Part shown: positions 22,438 to 33,600 of the stretch, piece after piece
Layout of the letters: each line of letters starts with the position of its first letter
How positions within the stretch are numbered: position 1 is the first letter of the stretch
Assembly: GCA_021613535.1 (NCBI GenBank)
Contig: CP075492.1
Coordinates: forward strand, 3,782,001 to 3,846,000
Direction: 5' to 3'
Length of the DNA stretch: 64,000 bases
Source of the DNA: Adineta vaga
Taxonomy: Eukaryota > Rotifera
Made by a program: the position numbers and the translations under genes
The notes under the pieces: model-generated
Seen by the model: the letters and a program-made list of their open reading frames with translations, nothing else
Database searches by the model: none
What the model was told of the DNA's origin: nothing

Positions 22438-25400
22438 TTAACATGGTCCATTCGCCTTCGACACGTTATCATTACAACCGACACAGACATAATCAGAATA
22501 ACCATTACCAATAGCAAAACATATTCCACCATGACCGGTAGAATTGCAATCAACAGGTGCTGAACAAGGAGTCGCTATGAAAACGAAAAATATAAATTAT
22601 ATACTTTCGTATCTAAAATGTCTAACTAACCAGGACATGGAGCGTTCAACATCATCGAAATATAATTGCAACTAATACATTTGTAACTTGTGCTACCATC
22701 ACCTAATCCAACACAAGTTCCACCACCACTCATTGAATCACAGTTGACCGATCCGCACGGAGTACCTATCATAGAAATATAAAAACTCTTATTATCCCAG
22801 TACATAATCATCTATTACCTGGACAAGGTTGATTGCTGGCAACGGGACCATAGTTACATGAACTACATTGATAGTTTGCATTTCCTCCACCAAGAGCAGA
22901 ACAAGTTCCGGTTCCACCGAGACTAGTACAAACATTTGCTACCGAACATGGACTCGCTAATAAGCAGAGAAACACAAGTATATTTTTCATTGAATCATCT
23001 ATAGACATTTACCTGGACAGTTTCCATTTGTTACATCACCTCCATACAAACAACTTGTACATTTATATTGTGTACTACCTCCACCAACTGGCACGCAACT
23101 ACCACCACCACCGGCTGAATTACAGTTGATTGGAGCATTACAAGGATTTGCTACAAATCGAACAAGAACAAATCATAATGTTATTTTTTTACCTAGTAGA
23201 ATATATACCTGCACATGGACCGTTGCTCACACTCGGACCGTAACTACAACTGCTGCAGACATAATCAGAAGTTCCACCACCATTTGGAGTACATGTACCA
23301 CCACCACTATTGGTATTACAGCTAACTAGTGAGCATGGACTCACTGAAAATTCAAATTCACTCAATCATGCTAATTGAACTAGGAAAATGGTGCTTTACC
23401 TGGGCATACTGCATTTGTTCCTACACTTCCATACTTGCAACTGGAACATTGATAAGTTGTAGTTCCATCCGCCGCCGCTGTACAAACGCCAGTGCCATCA
23501 TTCGTAGCACAGTTGACAAATGCACATGGGTTCACTGAATATGAGAGTGGAATATAGGAAAGAAAGGTTGAAAGTCTAGTGAATTTGCATACTTGGACAA
23601 ATTGTGTTAATTGCTACGATTCCATAGGTACAACTGGAACACTGATAATTTGCAGTGCCGTCTGCGGCAGCAGCACAGGTACCACTCCCACCATTCACAA
23701 TACAGTTGACCGTTAAACAAGGATCAGCTGAATAGAAAAATGAAATAAATATAAGTTGGAAATCGGGTAAATAGCAAGGATTTCTCGATTGTACGGTTCT
23801 AAGAGACTGTTCTTTTTCGTTAGAGCACTTGAAAAAGCGACGGGACTATTAGGAAATCAGACGTTCCCTAGCTTCACAATCTGGCTTTTCGAGTAATGCT
23901 ACTTCTCCAATGGAATCATATTAGAGTCGCCGTTGTAGATAAAAACTTGTACAAAGTTTGAAAACAGATTTTCTTATTGGGCATGCTCCTCTATAATTAT
24001 TTCGCACTTACATGATATTTAAGTGCTCAGTGAATTCTCTAATACAAAAGCCTTTTTTGTTGCGAAGAAATACTATGCTATCGAACAGATGAGTCTACGT
24101 CTTCCTTTTCGCGCTAATCGCTGCAATCGTCGATTAAATGCACAAGACTGTGTAATATAAAGCGAACTGAATAACACCGAATAAAATTTCATATTAGATA
24201 CACCGAAATCAATGGCGTTCCTAATCCTTCGCTTTTCGAATCATATTTTGTTGCTTGTTACACAAACGTTCTTGGTCTTCAAAAAGACCAATATGAAAGA
24301 GCAAACCAGTATATACCACAGAACAGATTGACATATATCTTTCTTCATAATGCTCAGTCACATCCTGACACGAATTCTGAACGAAAGTGTCATCAAGCTC
24401 ACTCTGTCATCACGATTATACGAAACTTAAGCGGCGTCAACATACTTCTCGCGAGTTCTTGAGAATCCTTACAAATCTGAAAATCGAAGACGATCGAACA
24501 CATTTCACTGTCGCTCTTCCCTTATGAGTACAGTTTCAATTACCTGGGCACACTGTTTTTATTCCAACACTTCCATACTTGCAACTACTACACTGATAAT
24601 CGGCAGTTCCATCCGCCGCAGCTGCACAAACACCAGTAACATCATTGACACCGCAGTTAACTGATGTACATGGATTTCCTGAACACAAAACGGAAGACAG
24701 CTATATGCGGGTACAATTTAAACGAACTATATACCTGGACAAGGTTGACTGCTGGCAGCCGGACCATAGTTACATGAATTACATTGATAGTTTGCATTTC
24801 CCCCACCAGAAGCAGAACAAGTTCCGGTTCCACCGAGACTAGTACAAACATTTGCTACCGAACATGGACTCGCTGATAACAAGATAAACAGACCTATATG
24901 TCTCATAGGATTATCTATAGTTAGTTACCTGGACAGTTTCCATTTGTTACATCACCTCCATACAAACAACTTGTACATTTATATTGTGTGCTTCCACTTC
25001 CAACTGGCACACAACTACCACCACCACCAGCTGAATTACAGTTGATTGGAGCATTACAAGGATTTGCTACAAATCGAACGAGAACAAATCAAAAATTTTT
25101 TTTTTATCAAGTAGAATATATACCTGGGCATACACCGTTGCTCACACTCGGACCGTAACTACAACTGCTGCAGACATAATCAGAAGTTCCACCACCATTT
25201 GGAGTACATGTACCACCACCACTATTGGTATTACAGCTAACTAGTGAGCATGGACTCACTGGAAATTCAAATTCACTCAGTCATGCTAATTAAACTAGGA
25301 AAATGGTGCTTTACCTGGGCATACTGCATTTGTTCCTACACTTCCATACTTGCAACTGGAACATTGATAAGTTGTAGTTCCATCTGCCGCCGCTGTACAA

Positions 25401-27251
25401 ACGCCAGTGCCATCATTCGTAGCACAGTTGACAAATGTACACGGGTTCACTAAATATGAGAGTGGAATATAGGAAAGAAAGGTTGAAAGTCTAGTGAATT
25501 TCCTACTTGGACAAATTGTATTGATTGCTACGATTCCATAGGTACAACTGGAACATTGATAATTTGCAGTGCCGTCTGCAGCAGCAGTACAGGTACCACT
25601 CCCACCATTCACAATACAGTTAACCGTTGAACAAGGATTTCCTAAAGACGTAATCGATATAAATCATGTTTTCCAAAAATGAAATAAATCATTTACCTCG
25701 ACATACTGTGTTTTTTGCTACACTACCGTACTTGCAACTACTACACTGATAATCGGCAGTTCCATCCGCCGCAGCTGCACAAACACCAGTAACATCATTG
25801 ACACCGCAGTTAACTGATGTACATGGATTATTATTATTTGTAATCATACCATAATTAATACTTGCTCGATCAATACTAAGTACTCCTATATTATAACCAA
25901 GATAAGCATCAAACTAAAATAGAATTCTTGTAGAACGAAAAAGACAAGATTAAGAATAAAAACAAAATACTTGTAGACTTAATAAATTAAAATGGCTTGT
26001 ATTTAAATGATCAGTATTTTATTGTGAATGATCAGTATTTTTTTCATCAAATGATCAGTATTTTTTTCATCAAATGATCAGTATTTTTTGATCAGTAAAA
26101 ATATGTTTTTTGATCAGTATATAATTCGAAATACCAGTAAACATATCAAAATATGATCAGTATATTATTTAATTCTGATCAGTAGATATATATTTTTCGA
26201 TCGGCAATTTAATCATTTGATCAGTAATTTATTCATTTGATCAGTAATCTATTCATTTGATCAGTAAAATAATTAAGATATCAGTATAAAATCTTCTTTG
26301 TTCGGTAAATTATAGTATTTTTACCAGTATTCGTCTTTCTATAACATCCCTCGATCCTCGCATACATCTTGAGGATGTGTAGGTGTTGGTGTGGGCAAGA
26401 GTGAGATTATTGTATCAATTAATTACTGACACCCTCAACCTCGCCTTCACTGATCCACACCTACACACACATCCATCCCTCACCCTCATCCCCGCACCCT
26501 CACCCACACCCACCCTCACACCCTCACCCTCACAGATGTAATATCTGGCAAGTAGGTGAACGTATATGTAATACTCGAGGGATGCTATAGAAAGACGAAT
26601 ACTGGTAAAAATACCATTATTTACTGAACAAACCAAATTTTATACTGATATTTTAATTATTATACTGATCAAGTGAATAAAGTACTGGTCAGATGAATAA
26701 GTTACTGATCAAATGAATAAGCTACTGATCAAATTATTAAATTACTGATCAAACGAATAAGATACTGATCATTTGCATTTAATACTGATCAAATTTTACT
26801 GATCATTCATAATAAAATACTGATCATTTAATTTGTAGCCAATTAAAATCAATTAATTGAATTATTGTTGGATCATTATTTATTTTAATAGCAAATGATG
26901 TATTAAAGAAACGAACTAAAATAAAAACAAAAAATGAATTCTTTTTTTTGTAATTTAAATTCAATTAAACAATTTCATACCATTCTTATTTATTCCATTA
27001 TTAATATTATCACCTTTTGTCGGTAAATATAATGGAACTAATGATAGTGTCACAATTGAACAAATTATAAATAAAATCAGTCCACAACTACAACAACATA
27101 TAAATGGCATTCCAAACATTAATCGTCTAAATAGAAACAAAAAATACTTCAGATTGTTTTTATTTTATTCCTACCGATTCTTTTTTCTTTCAGAATTATC
27201 ATCATTGGTTTTACCACGAATATAATTGAGAAATCTCTCAATAAATGACAT
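22438..27251 (-). CDS. multi-exon Cys-repeat membrane protein, interrupted by a foldback element
   Basis: The start at 27251 (MSFIERFLNYIRG) leads through exons 27251-27175, 27126-26981 (membrane segment FICCCSCGLILFIICSIVTL) and 26915-26827. After the foldback element, exon 25916-25700 and 13 further exons of about 135 bp each encode repeats of the form PC..VNC...GGTC.A.GGG...YQCSSCNYG...N..CPG, ending at TAA 22440-22438. Each repeat has six Cys. The 14 repeat exons share intron phase, so exon shuffling or loss keeps the frame. Predicted: type II membrane protein with a long extracellular Cys-repeat stalk. Between exons 26915-26827 and 25916 I see no in-frame donor, so the element may have broken the gene, or the N-terminal exons belong to a separate gene. 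The repeat array is described further below. Confidence 0.65.
22819..24680 (-). repeat. tandem six-exon duplication, unit 1
   Basis: Exons at about 22819-22956, 23016-23150, 23214-23341, 23403-23536, 23595-23728 and 24546-24680 match one by one the six exons of unit 2 at an offset of about 1.91 kb (the last pair at about 1.15 kb). Long stretches are identical, including intron sequence. Unit 1 differs by about 800 bp of unrelated DNA between its fifth and sixth exons. Confidence 0.75.
23748..24541. other. unrelated ~0.8-kb insertion inside unit 1
   Basis: In unit 2 the corresponding intron is only about 60 bp. Unit 1 shares AAAAATGAAATAAAT at its 5' edge and then has about 790 bp with no match to unit 2 before the next exon. 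It is more GC-rich than its surroundings and all frames are closed. I found no clear terminal repeats. It may be a mobile-element remnant, or unit 2 may have lost it. Confidence 0.5.
24736..25836 (-). repeat. tandem six-exon duplication, unit 2
   Basis: Compact version of the same six Cys-repeat exons with short introns. Very high identity with unit 1 indicates a recent duplication or gene conversion. Unequal crossing-over can change copy number here without breaking the frame. Confidence 0.75.
26002..26832. mobile_element. 831-bp foldback element with GATCAGTA arrays and telomere-like core
   Basis: The two ends are inverted copies (TTTAAATGATCAGTATTTTA at the left; its near reverse complement at the right) flanked by TTGTA at 25997-26001 and 26833-26837, a likely 5-bp target duplication. 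Each arm carries about ten or more copies of GATCAGTA (left) or TACTGATC (right) spaced roughly 20 bp apart. An inner inverted repeat of about 58 bp (26299-26356 against 26575-26632) brackets a core of GGTGTGGG and CCCTCACC tracts. No coding frame is present. The layout (long inverted repeats, subterminal motif arrays) fits a non-autonomous foldback DNA transposon whose repeats would bind a transposase; the class is not recognised. Confidence 0.7.
26355..26540. repeat. telomere-like core of the foldback element
   Basis: After CATCTTGAGGATGTG come G-rich units (GTAGGTGTTGGTGTGGGC), then about 90 bp of C-rich units (CCCTCACCC, CCCACACCCACCCTC). The G arm followed by a C arm is a head-to-head arrangement of telomere-like repeats. 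The apparent open frame here (minus strand 26636-26415) is only the translation of these repeats. Confidence 0.6.
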
Positions 27252-29248
27252 TATGTATTTTTGAAATTTATCACCAATATAAACTAAAGAATTCTTTTTA
27301 TATTAATATTTATATTAAAAAACAAGCATTACCTTTTGCTTAATATATATATATATAAAAGATATGTATATATTTTAAACTGAAATTAAAATAAGAATAT
27401 TCATCCGGTATAAATACACGATAGAAAATACTGTCGCGTCGTTTGTTTTTCACTTAAACTTTTCGTTGTCAATTTCGTAGTTTTATAATTACAGACTCGT
27501 TCGTATAAACATATCTTCATCATTATGTACCAGTTTATTCTTTTATTTAGGTCATCATGTATCGATACCGTAAATATATGTCAATCGATAACATCAATTT
27601 TTACCTTTTTCAATTCCGAATTTTTTTCTCAAATTTTATTTGTATTTCGTAGATTTATGAATGTAAAAAAACAGCAATATTATGTATCAAAATTATTAGT
27701 ATAAGTGATCTCTATTGAACTGTAAAATCAATTTAATTCCATGCGCCATAACTCAAAGGCTTAATAAAACAAATATTTCATTTTTTAGATAATATCTATT
27801 TTAATATTTGTTAATTAAAGTTTTTTTTTTCTCAACAGAAGGATACGACTATAAATAATGAAATGGCAACTCTATATGGACCTTACCTTCGCAATTACTA
27901 TCTCGAGTAACGAGATGATAGTATCACCTATTTTTAATAACACGTATTTCATTGAAACATTAATCAAACAAGAAACATATTAAAGTTAATAAAACATTTC
28001 TCTTTGCCTACATTATCGATATTTTTCAGGTCGATTGTATCTTTTATTTATTTAAAAGTAGAGTAAACTATAAAATCGGTCAGTACATATGGATTCGATA
28101 AATGTCATTAGTGATGTAAGTTCATGTTTTTAGAGGAGACAATAAAAATTCTAAACTGATAGTAAAGATAAGTTTTCGTCTATCAAAATTTATACGTTAT
28201 CAATTTCTTTCTTTTTTCTCTTCAGTAGGAATATGATTCAAATTAATATCAATGCTTTTTACATTCAACATTCGTTAATGACGAAAAAAAGATCTATTTT
28301 CTTTCTATATCTCTGTGCGAGGATTATGGGTCAAAAAACGTCTTATATGCTAACTGTTTAAGTAATAATCAGAGGTCTTACTATATCGCGAAGTTAACAC
28401 TAGGTCCTCATATATATGTACTACAGATGAGTTAGGTTGGAAATAATGTCTCCTAGTCGAATTTTATCAAAGACACAATAGTCTAATGATCAATCTTCAT
28501 AGTTATATTTTGATTATGAAATAAATATCGCCAAACTACAAGTGAAATTCATTTAACACGATTAGAGATTCAAAGAAAGCTTGCGAAATATCTTTTCAAT
28601 TGCCTAGCAGGCCTTAGAAAAATTATGAAAGTCTAATAGTACATTTTGAGGGTAAAGATGTGGAGTGAGATAGTTTGACACAATTGAACTTCAATACCTA
28701 TATACTGCCTATTCGGTTACGATGGTGTACTGAACAGAATGAATCTACAATAAATGACATTTTTAGAAAATCAATTAATTTATTTTAATATCTTTTTTTT
28801 ATAATCCGATAAGTTAATTCCTTGTAAAACTTTTTCTTGTAGATTAAATGATGTCAATATATCTTTGAATTTTCATCCGATGGTTTTTCTTTTGTAATAA
28901 ATAACTAATTTTAAACCCAAGGCTCGAGGCAGTTTAATCCCTTTGATTGTCATAATTTTAAAATTATTTGCATTTTTCTAACCTATATTGTAAAAGACTA
29001 ATAAATGATAGATTTACGTTTGTACAATGCAAATATGGTATCATATGGTTTCTTATATATCTCGATATTGTATTTAAATCATGGACAAAGTTCGCAATTC
29101 TTCAATTAAGAATAAATATTAAAAAACGATTCAATTAAGCATTGTTAATATCGTTGATTTAACCTCAAGATGCTTTTCCGATAGATATATGACGAAGAAT
29201 GAAGAATTATTAACTTTCATTAGAAAAAGATATCAAAGTCAATATAAC
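27252..29248. other. long intergenic region
   Basis: Two kilobases without a supported gene. Very AT-rich; an (AT)n run near 27343. No repeats or domains were recognised. The distal part probably contains the promoter of the receptor at 29249. Confidence 0.45.
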
Positions 29249-30282
29249 ATGTCTTCATCGTTGATTGCAAACCTAAACTTTATTTCTCAACAAATTACTC
29301 TTTATTCGGGTTTTATCATCTTGATTCTTGGTGTTAGTGGTGGATGTTTAACTATACTCGTTTTTCTTAGCCTTCAAACATTTCGACAAAGTTCATGTGC
29401 ATGTCATTTGCTCATTATGTCTATTTTTAATATTGGTCAATTACTTGGTGGTGTTTTTATTCGAATTCTAGAATTTAGTCCTGATATTGATTGGACATCA
29501 GTTTCGCCTTTTTATTGTTCATGGCGACAATTCTTCGTTCAAACATGTATATCAATCTCATTCACAAGTTTTTGTTTTGCAACAATCGATCAATATTGGG
29601 CAACATGTTCTCGTCCTAAATGGCGACAATGGTGTAATATTAAATTAGCACTCCGATTGAATCTAATATCAATCATCATATGTTTATTACATTCTGCTCC
29701 ATACATTTTCCTTTCTGATCTTCTGCATATACCAAATACTAAGCGAATCTCATGTATTGTTATAAATAATATTTATCGACAATATCGTGATTATGTTCTA
29801 ATACCTGTAGTGAATAGAGTTATACCATTAACAATTATATTTACCTTCGGCTTATTGGCTCATTATAATCTTCAACAGATTGCATATCGAACAATTCCCA
29901 TTGTTCGAAGAGAATTGGACAAACAATTAACAACGATGGTTTTAGTACAAGCTGTTTTCACTTGTTTGACAATTACACCATATTTTATCGTCTATTCGAT
30001 CATTTCATATACTAATATCACCAACGACCCAACTAGTGCAGCAATATTAAGTGTCTTAAACGGATTAATGACAATGTTATATTTTCTCTATTTTGCCGTA
30101 AGTCAATTATAATTGCAAATCATATTTTAATTTCAAATTTTTTATAGAGCCCGTTTTACATCTACTTGTGTGTATCAGAACGATTTCGTCGACAATTTCT
30201 CCATGTCATCAATCGTATTTATAGAAATCAATGCACACGAACAAGAATAGCTGAAAATCGAGTTATGCCAGAAAATTACTGA
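29249..30282 (+). CDS. rhodopsin-like 7TM receptor, two exons
   Basis: I prefer the ATG at 29249 (MSSSLIANL), whose short head precedes TM1; an upstream in-frame ATG at 29189 would add 20 charged residues. Exons 29249-30097 and 30148-30282 join in phase over a 50-bp intron, giving 327 residues. TM3 ends FATIDQYWATC, in which the Arg of DRY is replaced (DQY), so classical G-protein coupling may be altered. Cys before TM3 and in loop 2 are present. The last exon supplies the end of TM7 and a basic tail (SERFRRQFLHVINRIYRN). It is related to the receptors at 13.5 and 57.7 kb. Ligand unknown. Confidence 0.82.
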
Positions 30283-30640
30283 TTTCTTTTCAATAAAATT
30301 CTCTTCTAATAGCTTGAAAAAGAAAAAGAAAATCGAATAAAAAAAGATAGGATAATCCCTGCCATAAAAAGTTGGAAGAAGAGTGATTGTCAAGATGTTG
30401 TTTAAGAAATCTACCATAGTTTCATACACGTTGATTCATTTCGTGGTTTGGCCATTATCAAGCGAAAAAAACAATTTGAGGAGGAAAATATGATTGCGCG
30501 CTATGTTCAGATAAAAGTCAGATATATTTTCCACATGTTCAAGTGTATGAAAAGATCGATTGATAAAAACCGACTCTACAAAATATTTATTTTATTCAAA
30601 AACAAAAGTGAAATGAATGTAAATCTATCTATCTATGTAT
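30283..30640. other. convergent spacer
   Basis: Spacer between the receptor and the first TRPM-like gene. Plus-strand frame 30448-30654 has no features. Nothing else seen. Confidence 0.4.
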
Positions 30641-33600
30641 TTATGCTTGAGTAATATATAAAATCAAATTTTCTTCTCTATAACCATCCGTTTGTTGCAT
30701 TTTTCTAAAATATAAATCAAATAGAAGAGAATATTTGAACATCTGATAGTTACAAATCAATTCTGAATCAATTCGACATTGTTTTGGCATTTCAACATCA
30801 TCACCACCAATTTTTTTGATTCCATTCATTAAATATTCCATATATTCAAACATATTTCCTTGCTAGTAGAAAAAAAAAGGATATTATCATTTCAGAATAT
30901 AAGAATTGCTTTAAAAAAACCTGATTTTGTATTGTTTGAATTTGATTTTCGAGAACTTTGATTTTATTTAGAACGATTTCTTGTGGTGAATGTCTACAGA
31001 AAGAAATTTTTCATTCGTTTTTCCTAAATAAAGAAAATCTTTTCCTTACAATCTTTGTTCATTCAAATCATTTTGACGATCAACTGGTTTTCTTTCCGTT
31101 TTTAATGTAAGATAATAAGCTTCATTACCTAAAGCATCTTCAATGCCTTCGATTCTTTTCGTTAACATTTCATCAACAGCAATTTCTATTTAAAAAGAAA
31201 ACACAAATCCCTCATCAGCAAAGTATCTTTCATTTTTCAAATCATTCTACTAAATTTTCCTTGATTTTGATGTTGAATATATTTCTCTTGAAACCATTTA
31301 ACTTGAAACATATGTGAAAGAAAATAGATTGTCAATTGATAAATATGTGAGAAGATTACTAATGGTGGAGGAAGACACGGACGAGTTAAATAATAAGATA
31401 CTAATGAATAATGTTGAAATTTCCATATACAATCTGTATCCATATGTAAACGATCAAAAGTATTACTTAGAAGAGATTAAAAAGAAAAGCAGAATTGAAA
31501 TAAAATTAATTTCATTGAAATATGAATACCTGAACATTGCGATAAGAAGATTAATTAAAAGAACACTTGCAACAGTCATATAGGCAATTAGAAGAATAAA
31601 AACCACATAACCACCAATTTCGTAGTTTTCTAGAAGATTAAAAATAAAATGATTTTAATTTATCAAAACAATTGATTTACTTTCAATTTCATCGAGAATT
31701 TCTAATTCACCAAAGATTTGCCAATAAGCTAAGTTTATAATTGAACGTGGAATATGCCATGAAAATTTTTGTACACCATACATTAAACTATAGGTTGGAA
31801 CACCAAATGCTAAGATAAATACAGTTAACATCACCATATAAAACTTCATATCATGAACCTTGATTAGAAAATATATGATAGAAACGACGAAAATGTTCAT
31901 TTCTGAACTTACCATTTCTCCAATCATAACAAGCTTTGGTCCCAGACGTTTAATTGCTGAAAACATATCCAATGTTCGTATATACCAAATAGATAAATCA
32001 ATCGCTAGAAGAATTCTTGCCGCACAAAAACATGGACTAATTGGTAAAAATCGAAGTACAAAAGCAGCAATGAATAAAACGAGTGCTAAAACATCTAATT
32101 TATTCCAAAAAACTGCGATATATTCGGATAATTTTCCATACATTGATTGAACTTCCATTGTAAATATCTAATCAATTGAATCTCAGATTTACATAACAAA
32201 AAGAAATTATCTGACTTATTTACTTGCCGAATTTCTTCACATAATAATGTAAATACCCAAAAAACAAGAACCATTTCAGTTATTGATGGTTGTGTATGAT
32301 ATTGAAGACCATATTCTAATGAAGGATCTTTTGTTGTTGTTTCATTAGAAATTGATCGTTTTTGAACATTAGCAATTGATATTCGACTATCACTTTGTTC
32401 TTCAACACTTGGAAGACATTTACCCGTTACAAAATCGTACAATGGAAAGAAATCGCATAAGATTACATATGAAAATAACATTAAAAAGGCCATATGAAAA
32501 TACTAAAATGCATGCACTCAAAATTCGTTCATTCTATTTCGATAAACTTACGACATTGTAAATATATTTTACACATGGAGCATGAAGAAACATTAGAACA
32601 TTTTTCAAATATTGATTCACAACAGATTTCATTCTACAGTTCATCGTTACGACAATTTTATTTTTGGAAAATTCCTGTACCTTTTCCATGAAGTTTTATT
32701 ATCAATCATAACAGAAAGTTCTTCTTCTTCGAAATTATCATCCATTAATTTCAAACATGCTGGATCTATTGATCTAAAAGAAGAAATATGTTCAATTGAA
32801 CTTTCATTTCTATCTCTGACTTTTCCGACCCAGATCTTGATTGCGATGAATGTTGTTGAAAAAGACTCCATCCTTCATCATTATTCTACAAAAAAAACAA
32901 CAACTTCGCATTCCATTCAATCGAAGAACACTTACATAGTTTTTAGTAGCACTATCGCTTCCTTCAACTAATTCTTTATGATAAGGAAGAAATCCACTAT
33001 AGAATAGGAGAATACTTGTAATAACAATCGCTCGATTTCCAACTCGATGATCAATGTAACCATACCTAAATCGAGAAGTAACAAAACAAACTGATCGGAT
33101 ATGTTGATACATTCATTACCAAATATCACTAAGAACATCTTGAACTGCTTTTTCTGCAATGAATAATTTCGCTTCAGCTATAACAGCTAAATGTAACCAA
33201 GTAACATTTCCATATTGTGGAATTTGTCGAATAATTGCTTGAGTACATTCAAATGGATTACTTAAATAGAATTTTTCAAGAATTTCAACGGCTAAATTTT
33301 GAAATTCATTCGCCCATTCAATATATTTATCATCTTTTTCCTTTCGTGTTTTACTCTTATAGAGTAATGTTGCAATTAGAGCAGCACCTTCATCATACAA
33401 AACAGATTTTTTTAACATTCATTCAATTTATACTCATTTATACTTACAAACTTTATTTTTTCCTCGTGCCCAAAACAACAATGCTAATTCTTGTTTACCA
33501 GTAACAATTGACCAAAGAAAAAGTTCTTTTTCTGCATCTAAATCACTTGTAAAAGACGATGAATCATCGTAATCAAAAATTGCATCAACTTCAAAAAATT

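Noticed and set aside
23126-23538. Thr/Ser/Cys-rich plus-strand frames in the Cys-repeat array
   Set aside because: Antisense shadows of minus-strand repeat exons; they cross the exon-intron borders.
26002-26340. Regularly spaced GATCAGTA units look like a CRISPR array
   Set aside because: Units are only 8-10 bp, spacing varies, the spacers are AT-rich and similar, and the motif is mirrored in the other arm. This is a eukaryotic foldback element.
26415-26636. Minus-strand open frame rich in Gly, Val, Arg and Glu
   Set aside because: It is just the translation of the telomere-like C-rich core of the foldback element; low complexity and no start context.
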